In this document: piece by piece, positions 1 to 7,084 of the stretch
Position numbering within the stretch: position 1 is the first letter of the stretch
How the letters are laid out: every line of letters begins with the position of its first letter
Assembly: GCA_045541115.1 (NCBI GenBank)
Contig: JAZQIM010000014.1
Coordinates: 1 to 64,000, forward strand
From: Aphodoplasma sp045541115
Lineage (GTDB): Bacteria; Bacillota; Clostridia; UBA1381; UMGS1253
DNA: 64,000 nucleotides
Reading direction: 5' to 3'
The notes under the pieces: generated by a model
Told to the model about the DNA's origin: nothing
Databases searched by the model: none
Seen by the model: only the letters and a program-made list of their open reading frames with translations
Program-made: the position numbers and the translations under genes

Positions 1-35
1 AGTTCTTTGGAAAGAAGATAGATTAAGACTTATTT

Positions 36-75
36 AACGGAGCGTTGAAAAATTAAACGCTCCGTTTATTTTTTT
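36..75 (+). terminator. Rho-independent terminator of an upstream gene outside the window
   Basis: An 11-bp perfect stem (36-46 with 56-66, core CGGAGCG/CGCTCCG) is followed by a T-rich run at 65-75. It should end a plus-strand transcript that enters from the left. Bases 1-35 probably hold the last codons of that gene, but all three frames reach a stop within 37 bases, so the frame and product cannot be decided. Confidence 0.8.
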
Positions 76-110
76 ACATATAATGCGTTGCTATACATTT
101 TTTTATTTGC

Positions 111-134
111 TGTTATAATAAAGGTACGACGTCG
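111..134 (+). promoter_or_regulatory. Extended -10 promoter and possible operator for the XRE regulator
   Basis: TGTTATAAT at 111-119 is a perfect extended -10 (TGnTATAAT). A weak TTGCTA at 88-93 is too far away (20 nt) to be a good -35. Immediately downstream, near the expected transcription start, is the perfect 8-bp palindrome CGACGTCG (127-134), which is unusually GC-rich for this region. It could be an autoregulatory operator for the helix-turn-helix protein encoded next; that is inference. Confidence 0.5.
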
Positions 135-162
135 ATAATAATACTGAAAGGACGATTTATTT

Positions 163-1203
163 ATGAAAACATTGATTGGAGAGAATATTAAGAAATATAG
201 AAAACTAAGAGGAATGACACAGGAGGAATTTGCGGGACAGATAGGTGTAACACCCCAGGCTGTAAGTAAATGGGAGGCTGGAAATGGAATGCCTGATATT
301 TCACTTTTAGTTCCGATTGCGCAGAATCTTTCTGTGACTATCGACACATTATTTGGTATGGATGATGTACAGGATAATTTAATGATTATAGAAAATGCTA
401 ATAACAAAATTGCAACAATTGAAAGTGAATATTCAAAACCAGAAAGTTTAGTTAAGATATGTGAATATCTAAAAGAAGAGATTGAAAGTAATCCTATATG
501 CTATGAGTTGACTAAAACATATCTTGAGACTATGGCGAGTCTTAGTATATCTGTTGATTTTGATGGATACTTAAAAGACAAGGGCGATGCATGGAATAAA
601 ATTATGGAAGATGGTATTAAAAAGGCAATGATAGCAATAAAACATTCTAGTAATAGGGAAATTGTAGATAAAATACATTACGCATTGGCTTGGATATATA
701 TTCATGAAAAAGATTATGATAAAGCTAGAACTCATATTGCAGTATTACCTTCGTTAAAGTCAGGAAGATTGCAGGAAAATATTCTTGATAAATTAGCGTT
801 GTTTGAAGGTGAATTTGGTAAAGGAATAGAGGAAACCTCAAAGGTTATGGAAAATAGTTTGGACCTATATATTGGTGCGATTGGCTCGAAGTTTGTATAT
901 GACCTTGAAACCTATACATGGTTTAAGGATAAGGAGTTTGCATTAGAATATGGTAACTATGCAATTGGTGTTATGGATAAGCTTTTTGAGAAGCCGGCAT
1001 TTGAAAGTAAAGAAATAGTTATGCCAAAATTGTACTATTTTATTACGCTTGCTAATCTTAAAGCTGAAGATGTAGAAGCAGCGGTTGCTTCTTTTAATAA
1101 GACATGCGAATATCCTATAAATAGAGATAATTACAGGGAGAGTTTAAAGGAATGTGACAATGAGAAGGTGTATGAGGAGTTTGTAAGAAGACTCGAAAGA
1201 TAA
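163..1203 (+). CDS. XRE-family helix-turn-helix transcriptional regulator with long C-terminal helical domain
   Basis: The N-terminal 65 residues form a classic Cro/CI-type HTH: the recognition segment GVTPQAVSKWEAGNGMPD lies at about residues 28-45, followed by LLVPIAQNLSVTIDTLFG. The remaining 280 residues are mostly helical, with no motif I recognise; aromatic and charged repeats suggest a TPR-like sensor or oligomerisation domain, as in many Firmicute XRE proteins of about 350 residues. An AAAGGA ribosome site lies 9 nt before the ATG. The gene is monocistronic, between two terminators. Its target and signal are unknown. The DNA-binding assignment is secure; the role is not. Confidence 0.85.
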   Translation: MKTLIGENIKKYRKLRGMTQEEFAGQIGVTPQAVSKWEAGNGMPDISLLVPIAQNLSVTIDTLFGMDDVQDNLMIIENANNKIATIESEYSKPESLVKICEYLKEEIESNPICYELTKTYLETMASLSISVDFDGYLKDKGDAWNKIMEDGIKKAMIAIKHSSNREIVDKIHYALAWIYIHEKDYDKARTHIAVLPSLKSGRLQENILDKLALFEGEFGKGIEETSKVMENSLDLYIGAIGSKFVYDLETYTWFKDKEFALEYGNYAIGVMDKLFEKPAFESKEIVMPKLYYFITLANLKAEDVEAAVASFNKTCEYPINRDNYRESLKECDNEKVYEEFVRRLER

Positions 1204-1209
1204 AATAAT

Positions 1210-1245
1210 GGCGTGGTATATATGAAATACCACGCCGCTTTTATT
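1210..1245. terminator. Shared terminator between XRE regulator and purine operon
   Basis: A 10-bp stem pairs 1210-1219 with 1227-1236 (GGCGTGGTAT/ATACCACGCC), with a 7-nt loop. T-rich sequence follows on the plus strand and weaker T-rich sequence on the minus strand. It sits between two convergent genes. Confidence 0.75.
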
Positions 1246-1249
1246 ATAA

Positions 1250-2428
1250 TTAGTGATGGAATAATCTAATTCCTGTAAATGCCATAGCCATACCATACTT
1301 ATTACAAGTATCGATTACATTATCGTCACGTATAGAACCGCCGGGCTGTGCAATATATTTTACGCCGCTGCGTTTTGCGCGTTCAATGTTATCGCCAAAC
1401 GGGAAAAATGCATCGCTACCAAGTGCAACGTCACTCATTGTATCGAGCCATGCACGCTTCTCTTCGCGCGTAAACACTTCCGGTTTTTGAGTAAAGAAGT
1501 TTTCCCATATTCCGTCAGCTAAAACATCCATATAATCGTCTGATATGTATACATCGATCGTGTTATCTCTGTCAGCACGTCTTATATCCGGCTTAAACGG
1601 AAGGTTAAGAACTTTTTCATTCTGGCGCAAATACCAGTTGTCTGCTTTATTACCTGCAAGACGTGTACAGTGAACACGACTCTGCTGTCCAGCACCTATA
1701 CCAATTGCCTGACCATCTTTTACATAACAAACAGAATTTGACTGTGTGTACTTAAGTGTAATGAGCGATATAATAAGGTCACGCTTTGCTGTATCAGGCA
1801 GATTTACATTCTCTGTTACAATCTCACCTAAAAGTTCTTCGTTAATCACGAAGTTGTTTCTTCCCTGTTCAAATGTGATTCCAAAAACATCCTTGTGTTC
1901 AATCACATCAGGCACATAATTTGGATCAATTTTAATTACATTGTATGTTCCTTTACGCTTTTCTTTTAATATCTCAAGCGCTTCATCACTGTATGAAGGC
2001 GCGATTACACCGTCAGACACTTCCCTTTTAATGAGTAGTGCAGTCTCTTTGTCACATTCATCAGACAAAGCAATAAAATCGCCATACGATGACATTCTGT
2101 CAGCGCCTCTTGCACGCGCGTATGCATTTGCCATTGGTGAAAGCTCAAGGTCGTCAACAAAATATATTTTCTTAAGAGTATCACTCATCGGTGCATAAAC
2201 AGCCGCACCTGCAGGGCTTACATGTTTAAATGATGCTGCTGCGCACAATCCTGTTGCTTCTTTAAGCTCGCGAACTAACTGCCAGCTATTAAAAGCATCA
2301 AGAAAATTTATATATCCCGGTTTGCCGTTTAATACTTCAATCGGAAGATCGGTTCCATCTTTCATAAAAATTTTCGATGGTTTCTGGTTCGGATTACATC
2401 CGTATTTAAGCTCCATTTCTTTTGCCAT
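1250..2428 (-). CDS. purH: Stand-alone AICAR formyltransferase (PurH transformylase domain only)
   Basis: Catalyses formyl transfer from 10-formyl-THF to AICAR, the ninth step of IMP synthesis. The 392 residues cover only the AICAR transformylase half of PurH. The catalytic Lys-His pair is present in the segment SFKHVSPAGAAVY at about residue 67, and the C-terminal DAFFPFGDNIERA and IAQPGGSIRDD motifs are intact. The N-terminal MGS-like IMP cyclohydrolase domain of ordinary bifunctional PurH (about 510-530 residues) is missing. The missing activity is supplied by the adjacent upstream gene, a PurO-type cyclohydrolase. It is the last gene of the pur operon, 10 nt behind it, with a strong AAGGAGG before the ATG. 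The name purH is used for the transformylase function only. Confidence 0.9.
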   Translation of the reverse strand: MAKEMELKYGCNPNQKPSKIFMKDGTDLPIEVLNGKPGYINFLDAFNSWQLVRELKEATGLCAAASFKHVSPAGAAVYAPMSDTLKKIYFVDDLELSPMANAYARARGADRMSSYGDFIALSDECDKETALLIKREVSDGVIAPSYSDEALEILKEKRKGTYNVIKIDPNYVPDVIEHKDVFGITFEQGRNNFVINEELLGEIVTENVNLPDTAKRDLIISLITLKYTQSNSVCYVKDGQAIGIGAGQQSRVHCTRLAGNKADNWYLRQNEKVLNLPFKPDIRRADRDNTIDVYISDDYMDVLADGIWENFFTQKPEVFTREEKRAWLDTMSDVALGSDAFFPFGDNIERAKRSGVKYIAQPGGSIRDDNVIDTCNKYGMAMAFTGIRLFHH

Positions 2429-2438
2429 AATATCCTCC

Positions 2439-3131
2439 TTAATTATGCTTGTTAATTATTTTCGTTTCAAATTTGCCTGTGTTTATATCGATATAGCGGA
2501 CAAATAATGAAACTTTATTATCGCTATTGAGATTTTCCCACAAAGCCGATGAAAACTCATCAATATCGCCGCTTATTGCCACTTTAACAGGTTCTCCTTC
2601 AAAAGATGGAATCGGATTGCCATCACATTTATATGTGTGAATAAAGTGTCCTACGCCGTTTTTTGCGTTTTCATATTCATAGAAGTATCTGCGACATGAA
2701 TCCCCGTCACCTTCAGCACTCTTTAAGATAGAAAGTTTATAAGAGTCACCTGTTACAATACCTGAAATTCTCGGTGTAAAATTCGGCTCATCAGGCTCAA
2801 ATTCACGTGTTCTTAAAGCATCTGCAAAGCTCTTTTGCTCTTTAAGAAAATCATATATTGTATCTGTTTGGTCGCCGTTCGTTACAATAGTCGTATCGCC
2901 AATAACACGCACAGGCGAATATATAATAAGTGACGGGTCAACCATTTTGCTCTCATCAAAAGCCTTTGTTTTTATTCCGTCGTCATCGGTTATAAAAATG
3001 CGGTTACGACTATTTTCGCTTCTGCCCATAATAAAATATGCTATAACCATTTTCCCATCTTCGCTTTTTCCGATAACGATTCCTCTGCCGGGATATGAAT
3101 TTTCACGTAAATCTTTCATTATATCTGTCAT
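2439..3131 (-). CDS. purO: PurO-type IMP cyclohydrolase
   Basis: Closes the ring of FAICAR to give IMP, the last step of purine synthesis. The N-terminal segment PGRGIVIGKSEDGKMVIAYF followed by MGRSENSRNR is characteristic of the PurO family, first described in archaea and unrelated to the PurH MGS domain. The length (230 residues) fits. GGAGAG lies 7 nt before the ATG at 3131, so I prefer this start over one nine codons upstream that would overlap purN. The position between purN and a PurH lacking its cyclohydrolase domain strongly supports the function. Confidence 0.85.
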   Translation of the reverse strand: MTDIMKDLRENSYPGRGIVIGKSEDGKMVIAYFIMGRSENSRNRIFITDDDGIKTKAFDESKMVDPSLIIYSPVRVIGDTTIVTNGDQTDTIYDFLKEQKSFADALRTREFEPDEPNFTPRISGIVTGDSYKLSILKSAEGDGDSCRRYFYEYENAKNGVGHFIHTYKCDGNPIPSFEGEPVKVAISGDIDEFSSALWENLNSDNKVSLFVRYIDINTGKFETKIINKHN

Positions 3132-3144
3132 ATGTAATCTCTCC

Positions 3145-3735
3145 TTATAAATTAGCACATACCATTTCTACAGCCTCTGGAAGAATAACCCACTCTGCTT
3201 GTTCCATAACACGCTTTTGCAAAACTTCAGGTGTATCTCCATCTTCAATATATACTGCTTTTTGTGCTATAATTTTGCCTCCATCAGGTATTTCGTTTAC
3301 AAAATGCACCGTTGCGCCTGTAACCTTCACGCCGTATTCAAGAGCTTTTTCGTGCACCTTGAGTCCATAAAATCCTTCACCGCAAAAGCTCGGAATAAGC
3401 GACGGATGAATATTGATAATTCTGTCTTTGTAAGCATTTAAAAGATTTTCGCCTACTATTGCAAGAAAACCTGCCATTACAATAATGTCCACGCCCATAT
3501 CCAACATATATTTTGCTATTGCAGCATCAAAATCCTGCGGTGTATCGTAATCTTTTTTTGAGATGACGCAAGATTTTATTCCAGCTTTCTCGGCACGTTC
3601 AAGTGCATATACACCGGGCTTGTTTGAAACGACACATTTAATCTTACCACTTTTAATAACACCGCTGTTTTGCGCGTCTATCAAAGCCTGCAAGTTTGTT
3701 CCGCCGCCTGAAACAAGCACACCTATTTTTTTCAT
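3145..3735 (-). CDS. purN: Phosphoribosylglycinamide formyltransferase
   Basis: Transfers the formyl group from 10-formyl-THF to GAR. The family signature is clear: VLVSGGGTNLQALI near the N terminus binds the phosphoribosyl group, IINIHPSLIPSF contains the catalytic His, and GATVHFVNEIPDGG the catalytic Asp region. The length of 196 residues is typical. The start is the ATG at 3735, 5 nt after GGAGG; a TTG four codons upstream would place the ribosome site inside the gene. The SFCGEGFYG stretch replaces the more common AFPGLHA. Confidence 0.95.
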   Translation of the reverse strand: MKKIGVLVSGGGTNLQALIDAQNSGVIKSGKIKCVVSNKPGVYALERAEKAGIKSCVISKKDYDTPQDFDAAIAKYMLDMGVDIIVMAGFLAIVGENLLNAYKDRIINIHPSLIPSFCGEGFYGLKVHEKALEYGVKVTGATVHFVNEIPDGGKIIAQKAVYIEDGDTPEVLQKRVMEQAEWVILPEAVEMVCANL

Positions 3736-3749
3736 AGCATCCTCCAAAA

Positions 3750-4790
3750 TTACTCAAATATAACTTCGTTTTCTCCTTTGCGAACTTCGCCGATCACGCT
3801 TGCTTTTTCGCCATGTGACTTAAGGATATCAAGCGCTTCATCTGCTTGACTCTTATCAACGGCTAGCACCATTCCGATACCCATGTTGAAAGTGTTATAC
3901 ATTTCATTTTCAGGAATGTTTCCTACGCTCTGCATAAGCGTAAATATCGGCAATATATCCCAGCTGCCTTTTTTGATTACAGCACAAAGTCCGTCTGAAA
4001 GCATACGCGGAATATTTTCTATGAATCCTCCGCCTGTGATGTGTGAAATCGCTTTCACTTCACATTTACTGATAACATCCAATACAGGCTTTACATATAT
4101 TCTTGTTGGCTCTATAAGCGCTTCACCGAGAGTTTTTCCGTTTAGAGCATCAATTTTTTCCATTAAATGCTCATTATCTTCCGGTTTACCCGTTATATTA
4201 AAAAGCTTACGTACAAGAGAAAATCCGTTTGAATGTACGCCCGAAGAAGCGATACCGATAAGAGCGTCGCCTTCCTTTAGCTTGCTTCCGTCAATTATCT
4301 CATCTTTTTCAACAATGCCAACTGCAAAACCTGCCAAATCATACTCATCTACAGGGTAAAACCCCGGCATTTCGGCTGTTTCGCCGCCAACGAGTGCCGC
4401 ATCAGATAAAACACAACCATCAGCAACTCCACTCACAATTTTAGCAACTTTTTCTGGGTAGTTCTTGCCTACTGCAAGATAATCTAAAAATAATAGCGGT
4501 TTTGCACCCGAGCAAATAATATCATTTACACACATAGCAACGCAGTCCTGACCAATTGTATCGTGCTTATCTAAAATAAATGCTAATTTCAACTTTGTTC
4601 CTACGCCATCAGTACCGGAAACAAGCACAGGCTTCTTATAGCCTTCCGGCAATTCAAACAATCCGCCAAAGCCGCCCAAACCGGACAAAACGTTATCGGT
4701 AAAAGTCTTTGCAACATACTGCTTAATAAGTCTTACAGATTCATATCCTGCGTGAACGTCAACGCCCGCAGCTTTATAACTATCATTCAT
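3750..4790 (-). CDS. purM: Phosphoribosylformylglycinamidine cyclo-ligase (AIR synthetase)
   Basis: Converts FGAM to AIR with ATP. Full length (346 residues) for the PurM/SelD/HypE ATP-binding fold. Recognisable elements are AGVDVHAGYESV at the N terminus, SGTDGVGTKLKLA around residue 58, VGGETAEMPGFY around residue 135, SSGVHSNGFSLVRK and HITGGGFIENIPR. GGAG lies before the ATG. It is the third gene of the operon, tightly spaced after purF. No gene for FGAM synthetase (purL/purQ/purS) or GAR synthetase (purD) is in this cluster, so these must lie elsewhere. Confidence 0.96.
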   Translation of the reverse strand: MNDSYKAAGVDVHAGYESVRLIKQYVAKTFTDNVLSGLGGFGGLFELPEGYKKPVLVSGTDGVGTKLKLAFILDKHDTIGQDCVAMCVNDIICSGAKPLLFLDYLAVGKNYPEKVAKIVSGVADGCVLSDAALVGGETAEMPGFYPVDEYDLAGFAVGIVEKDEIIDGSKLKEGDALIGIASSGVHSNGFSLVRKLFNITGKPEDNEHLMEKIDALNGKTLGEALIEPTRIYVKPVLDVISKCEVKAISHITGGGFIENIPRMLSDGLCAVIKKGSWDILPIFTLMQSVGNIPENEMYNTFNMGIGMVLAVDKSQADEALDILKSHGEKASVIGEVRKGENEVIFE

Positions 4791-4811
4791 AATATTCTCT
4801 CCTCTACTCTA

Positions 4812-6254
4812 TTAATAATTTATATCGATTTTCTTTCCGTCAAAAGGCACATCCATAATGTAGTTGCCTGTAAAACATGCATCGCAATACTTTTTCTTTT
4901 CGTCACCAAGAAGTCTGCATAATGATTCACGTTTTAAGAATCCAAGACTGTCAACACCAAGCATTTGCTTTATTTCATCTATAGAATATTTGCAAGCAAT
5001 AAGCATGTCCTGATTTGGTATGTCTGTTCCAAAATAGCACGGATATATAAATGGCGGTGCGCACACACGCATATGAACTTCTTTTGCACCTGCATCACGA
5101 AGCATCTGAACAATATTTTTAGATGTAGTTCCGCGAACAATTGAATCATCTACCATGACGATTCTCTTGCCTTTCACTGCACTTGAAAGCGCATTTAGTT
5201 TTATTTTTACTGCTTGTACACGCTGTGATTGTGTAGGCTGTATAAATGTACGTCCTATATAACGATTTTTAACGAGCCCAATACCGTAAGGTATTCCCGA
5301 CTCTTTTGCATATCCTATAGCCGCATCGATGCCGGAATCAGGCACAGGTATTACCATGTCTGCTTCTACCGGATAACTCTTTGCAAGCTCTCTTCCGCCT
5401 TCAACACGCGCCTCGTATACGCTTACTCCATCAACAACACTATCAGGACGTGCAAAGTATATATATTCAAATATGCACACATTTGAATCACCAACGTGAT
5501 TTGACATATCGCTTCTTACGCCTTCGTGGTCGATACAAACAATTTCTCCCGGCGCAACGTCTTTGATAAATTTTGCATCTACTGCGTTAAGTGCACATGT
5601 CTCTGATGCGAATATATATGAATGGTCTGTTTCGCCAAGACAAAGTGGGTGAAATCCCCATGGGTCACGAGCGCCTATAAGCTTTCTTGGACTCATTACA
5701 ACAAGACAGTATGAGCCGCGCAAGCGTTTCATAGCACGTGATACAGCTTCTTCTATAGAATGACATTCTATGCGCTCTTGTGCTATCAAAAATGCAATAA
5801 GTTCCGAGTCGCTTCCTGTTTGGAAAATAGCACCTTTGTTTTGGAATTCGTCACGTATTTCCTGTGCATTAACGATATTTCCGTTATGGGCAACAGTAAG
5901 TGTTCCCTTTTTGTATTTACTTACAAGAGGCTGTGCGTTTTCGCGTTTGTTTTCACCATACGCAGAGTATCTTGTGTGTCCGACACCTATATTACCTTTT
6001 AAGTGGTCAAGCATCGTCTGATTAAAAACATCCGGAACTGTACCAAGGTCTTTGTGGTGCACGATTGTTCCATCGTCATTTACCGCAATACCGCAACTTT
6101 CCTGACCTCTGTGTTGCAGCGCATATAATCCGTAATAAATAGTCTGAGCCGCATCCATTTCGCCGTCTTTGTTGTACACGCCAAAAACGCCGCATTCTTC
6201 CTTGAGTGCATCATCATTTACATATATTTCTTCGTTGTTAATGTTGTTTGTCAT
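4812..6254 (-). CDS. purF: Amidophosphoribosyltransferase
   Basis: Commits PRPP to purine synthesis by making phosphoribosylamine from glutamine. The catalytic Cys is residue 21 in KEECGVFGVYN, so the first 20 residues are a propeptide to be removed, as in Bacillus-type PurF. The glutaminase domain covers about residues 21-260 and the PRTase domain the rest, with the PRPP loop VMVDDSIVRGTTSKN. C-terminal Cys residues (CDACFTG near residue 457, plus upstream Cys) match the [4Fe-4S]-binding form found in Firmicutes. An AAAGGA ribosome site precedes the ATG. Feedback control by nucleotides is usual for the family. Confidence 0.96.
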   Translation of the reverse strand: MTNNINNEEIYVNDDALKEECGVFGVYNKDGEMDAAQTIYYGLYALQHRGQESCGIAVNDDGTIVHHKDLGTVPDVFNQTMLDHLKGNIGVGHTRYSAYGENKRENAQPLVSKYKKGTLTVAHNGNIVNAQEIRDEFQNKGAIFQTGSDSELIAFLIAQERIECHSIEEAVSRAMKRLRGSYCLVVMSPRKLIGARDPWGFHPLCLGETDHSYIFASETCALNAVDAKFIKDVAPGEIVCIDHEGVRSDMSNHVGDSNVCIFEYIYFARPDSVVDGVSVYEARVEGGRELAKSYPVEADMVIPVPDSGIDAAIGYAKESGIPYGIGLVKNRYIGRTFIQPTQSQRVQAVKIKLNALSSAVKGKRIVMVDDSIVRGTTSKNIVQMLRDAGAKEVHMRVCAPPFIYPCYFGTDIPNQDMLIACKYSIDEIKQMLGVDSLGFLKRESLCRLLGDEKKKYCDACFTGNYIMDVPFDGKKIDINY

Positions 6255-6304
6255 ATGTTCTTTAGTCCTTTCTTAATAGATTAAACTTGCATAATAACTT
6301 TATA

Positions 6305-6811
6305 TTACAGCTCTTGTGCCTCTTTAATAATTTTTGCATCTTTTTCCATGACTTCAAGAGCCATTTGCTTTTTAAATTCGCAAAGTTTGTCCGCAATGTC
6401 TGAATATTTTAAAGAAAGCATCTGGGCCGCTAAAATCGCCGCATTATCTGAACCGTCTATTGCAACCGTGGCTACAGGAATACCTTTTGGCATTTGCACC
6501 ATTGACAAAAGAGAATCAAGTCCATCCATAGTGGAAGATTTAATTGGAATACCGATTACAGGCAGTGTAGTAAACGCTGCCAACACTCCACCGAGATGTG
6601 CTGCTTTACCTGCAGCGGCAATAATAACTTCAATTCCTTCTTCTTTTGCGCCTTTCGCAAATTTTTCCGCTTCGTCCGGTGTGCGATGTGCAGAAATCAC
6701 TCTTACAACCGGCTCAATATCAAAGCTTTTTAAGCGTTTAACACATGGCTTAAGCTTTTCAAAATCCGAATCACTTCCCATAACAATAGCAACTTTTGGC
6801 TTTGATGACAT
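6305..6811 (-). CDS. purE: N5-carboxyaminoimidazole ribonucleotide mutase
   Basis: Class I PurE, moving the carboxyl group of N5-CAIR to make CAIR. The motifs VAIVMGSDSDF at the N terminus, SAHRTPDE around residue 42 and AAAGKAAHLGGVLA around residue 68 are intact. The ATG at 6811 is 8 nt from GGGAGG, a better spacing than an ATG two codons upstream (2 nt), so I use it. First gene of the pur operon, and preceded by a structured RNA and a terminator-like hairpin (6838-7041), so reading through that hairpin may be part of its regulation. No purK is adjacent. Confidence 0.95.
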   Translation of the reverse strand: MSSKPKVAIVMGSDSDFEKLKPCVKRLKSFDIEPVVRVISAHRTPDEAEKFAKGAKEEGIEVIIAAAGKAAHLGGVLAAFTTLPVIGIPIKSSTMDGLDSLLSMVQMPKGIPVATVAIDGSDNAAILAAQMLSLKYSDIADKLCEFKKQMALEVMEKDAKIIKEAQEL

Positions 6812-6837
6812 AATCATTACCTCCCGAAAAAATTATT

Positions 6838-6876
6838 AAAAAAATAATAGACTAATACACAGGTAATAGCCTATTA
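6838..6876 (-). terminator. Hairpin with U7 run just upstream of purE
   Basis: On the minus strand, TAATAG (6876-6871) pairs with CTATTA (6850-6845), extended inward by a further 3 bp after a mismatch. The stem is followed directly by seven T residues (6844-6838). The stem is AT-rich and therefore weak. It could end the structured RNA upstream (7041-6877) or act as an attenuator of the purine operon. Confidence 0.5.
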
Positions 6877-7041
6877 TCATATTTACATACATCAATTATA
6901 TAAGTAGAAGATGAAAATTGCGTACAAATATCCCTATGACTTAATATAGATGTCGATTTTGAATTGTAGGCAGAGCTGCAAAAACTCCAAAACAACCTAT
7001 ATCACCCCATAAGAATTTTTATATTTGCAAAAATTTACTAC
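6877..7041 (-). ncRNA. Rod-shaped structured RNA upstream of purE, candidate 6S RNA
   Basis: The minus strand of this gap folds end to end into one long interrupted helix. Pairings I can trace by eye: 7041-7038 with 6907-6904; 7030-7027 with 6921-6918; 7026-7021 with 6931-6926; 7013-7008 with 6938-6933; 7002-6995 with 6951-6944; 6993-6988 with 6961-6956. Two TATAAT boxes (7054-7049 and 7047-7042) stand just upstream, and a hairpin with U7 follows, giving a transcript of about 200 nt. A rod of this size with its own promoter and terminator fits 6S RNA, which I recall being reported near purE in some Firmicutes. It shows no purine-riboswitch core. A cis-acting leader is the alternative. Confidence 0.4.
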
Positions 7042-7054
7042 ATTATAAATTATA
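7042..7054 (-). promoter_or_regulatory. -10 elements for the purE-upstream RNA
   Basis: Two overlapping-spaced TATAAT hexamers on the minus strand at 7054-7049 and 7047-7042. The first would start transcription near G7041, exactly where the rod-like RNA begins. No good -35 is visible (TTTTCT at 7077-7072 is the best at 17-nt spacing), so strength is uncertain. Confidence 0.4.
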
Positions 7055-7084
7055 CAACATAATTTTCATAAAGAAAAGACTTTT

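Noticed and set aside
1250..2428. Truncated or frameshifted PurH pseudogene
   Set aside because: The gene has its own ribosome site and start, keeps all transformylase motifs, and is preceded by purO which supplies the missing activity.
5229..5566. Several open frames of 60-160 codons on the strand opposite to real genes (here opposite purF; also opposite purM at 3883-4359, ligA, polA, hndD and others)
   Set aside because: They lie antisense within well-conserved genes, lack ribosome sites and have unnatural compositions.
6838..7041. Purine (guanine/adenine), PRPP or ZTP riboswitch in front of the purine operon
   Set aside because: None of the conserved cores (TTTCTACC with CCGTAAA; CCGCCTGGGCA-like) can be found on the minus strand, although the position would be ideal.
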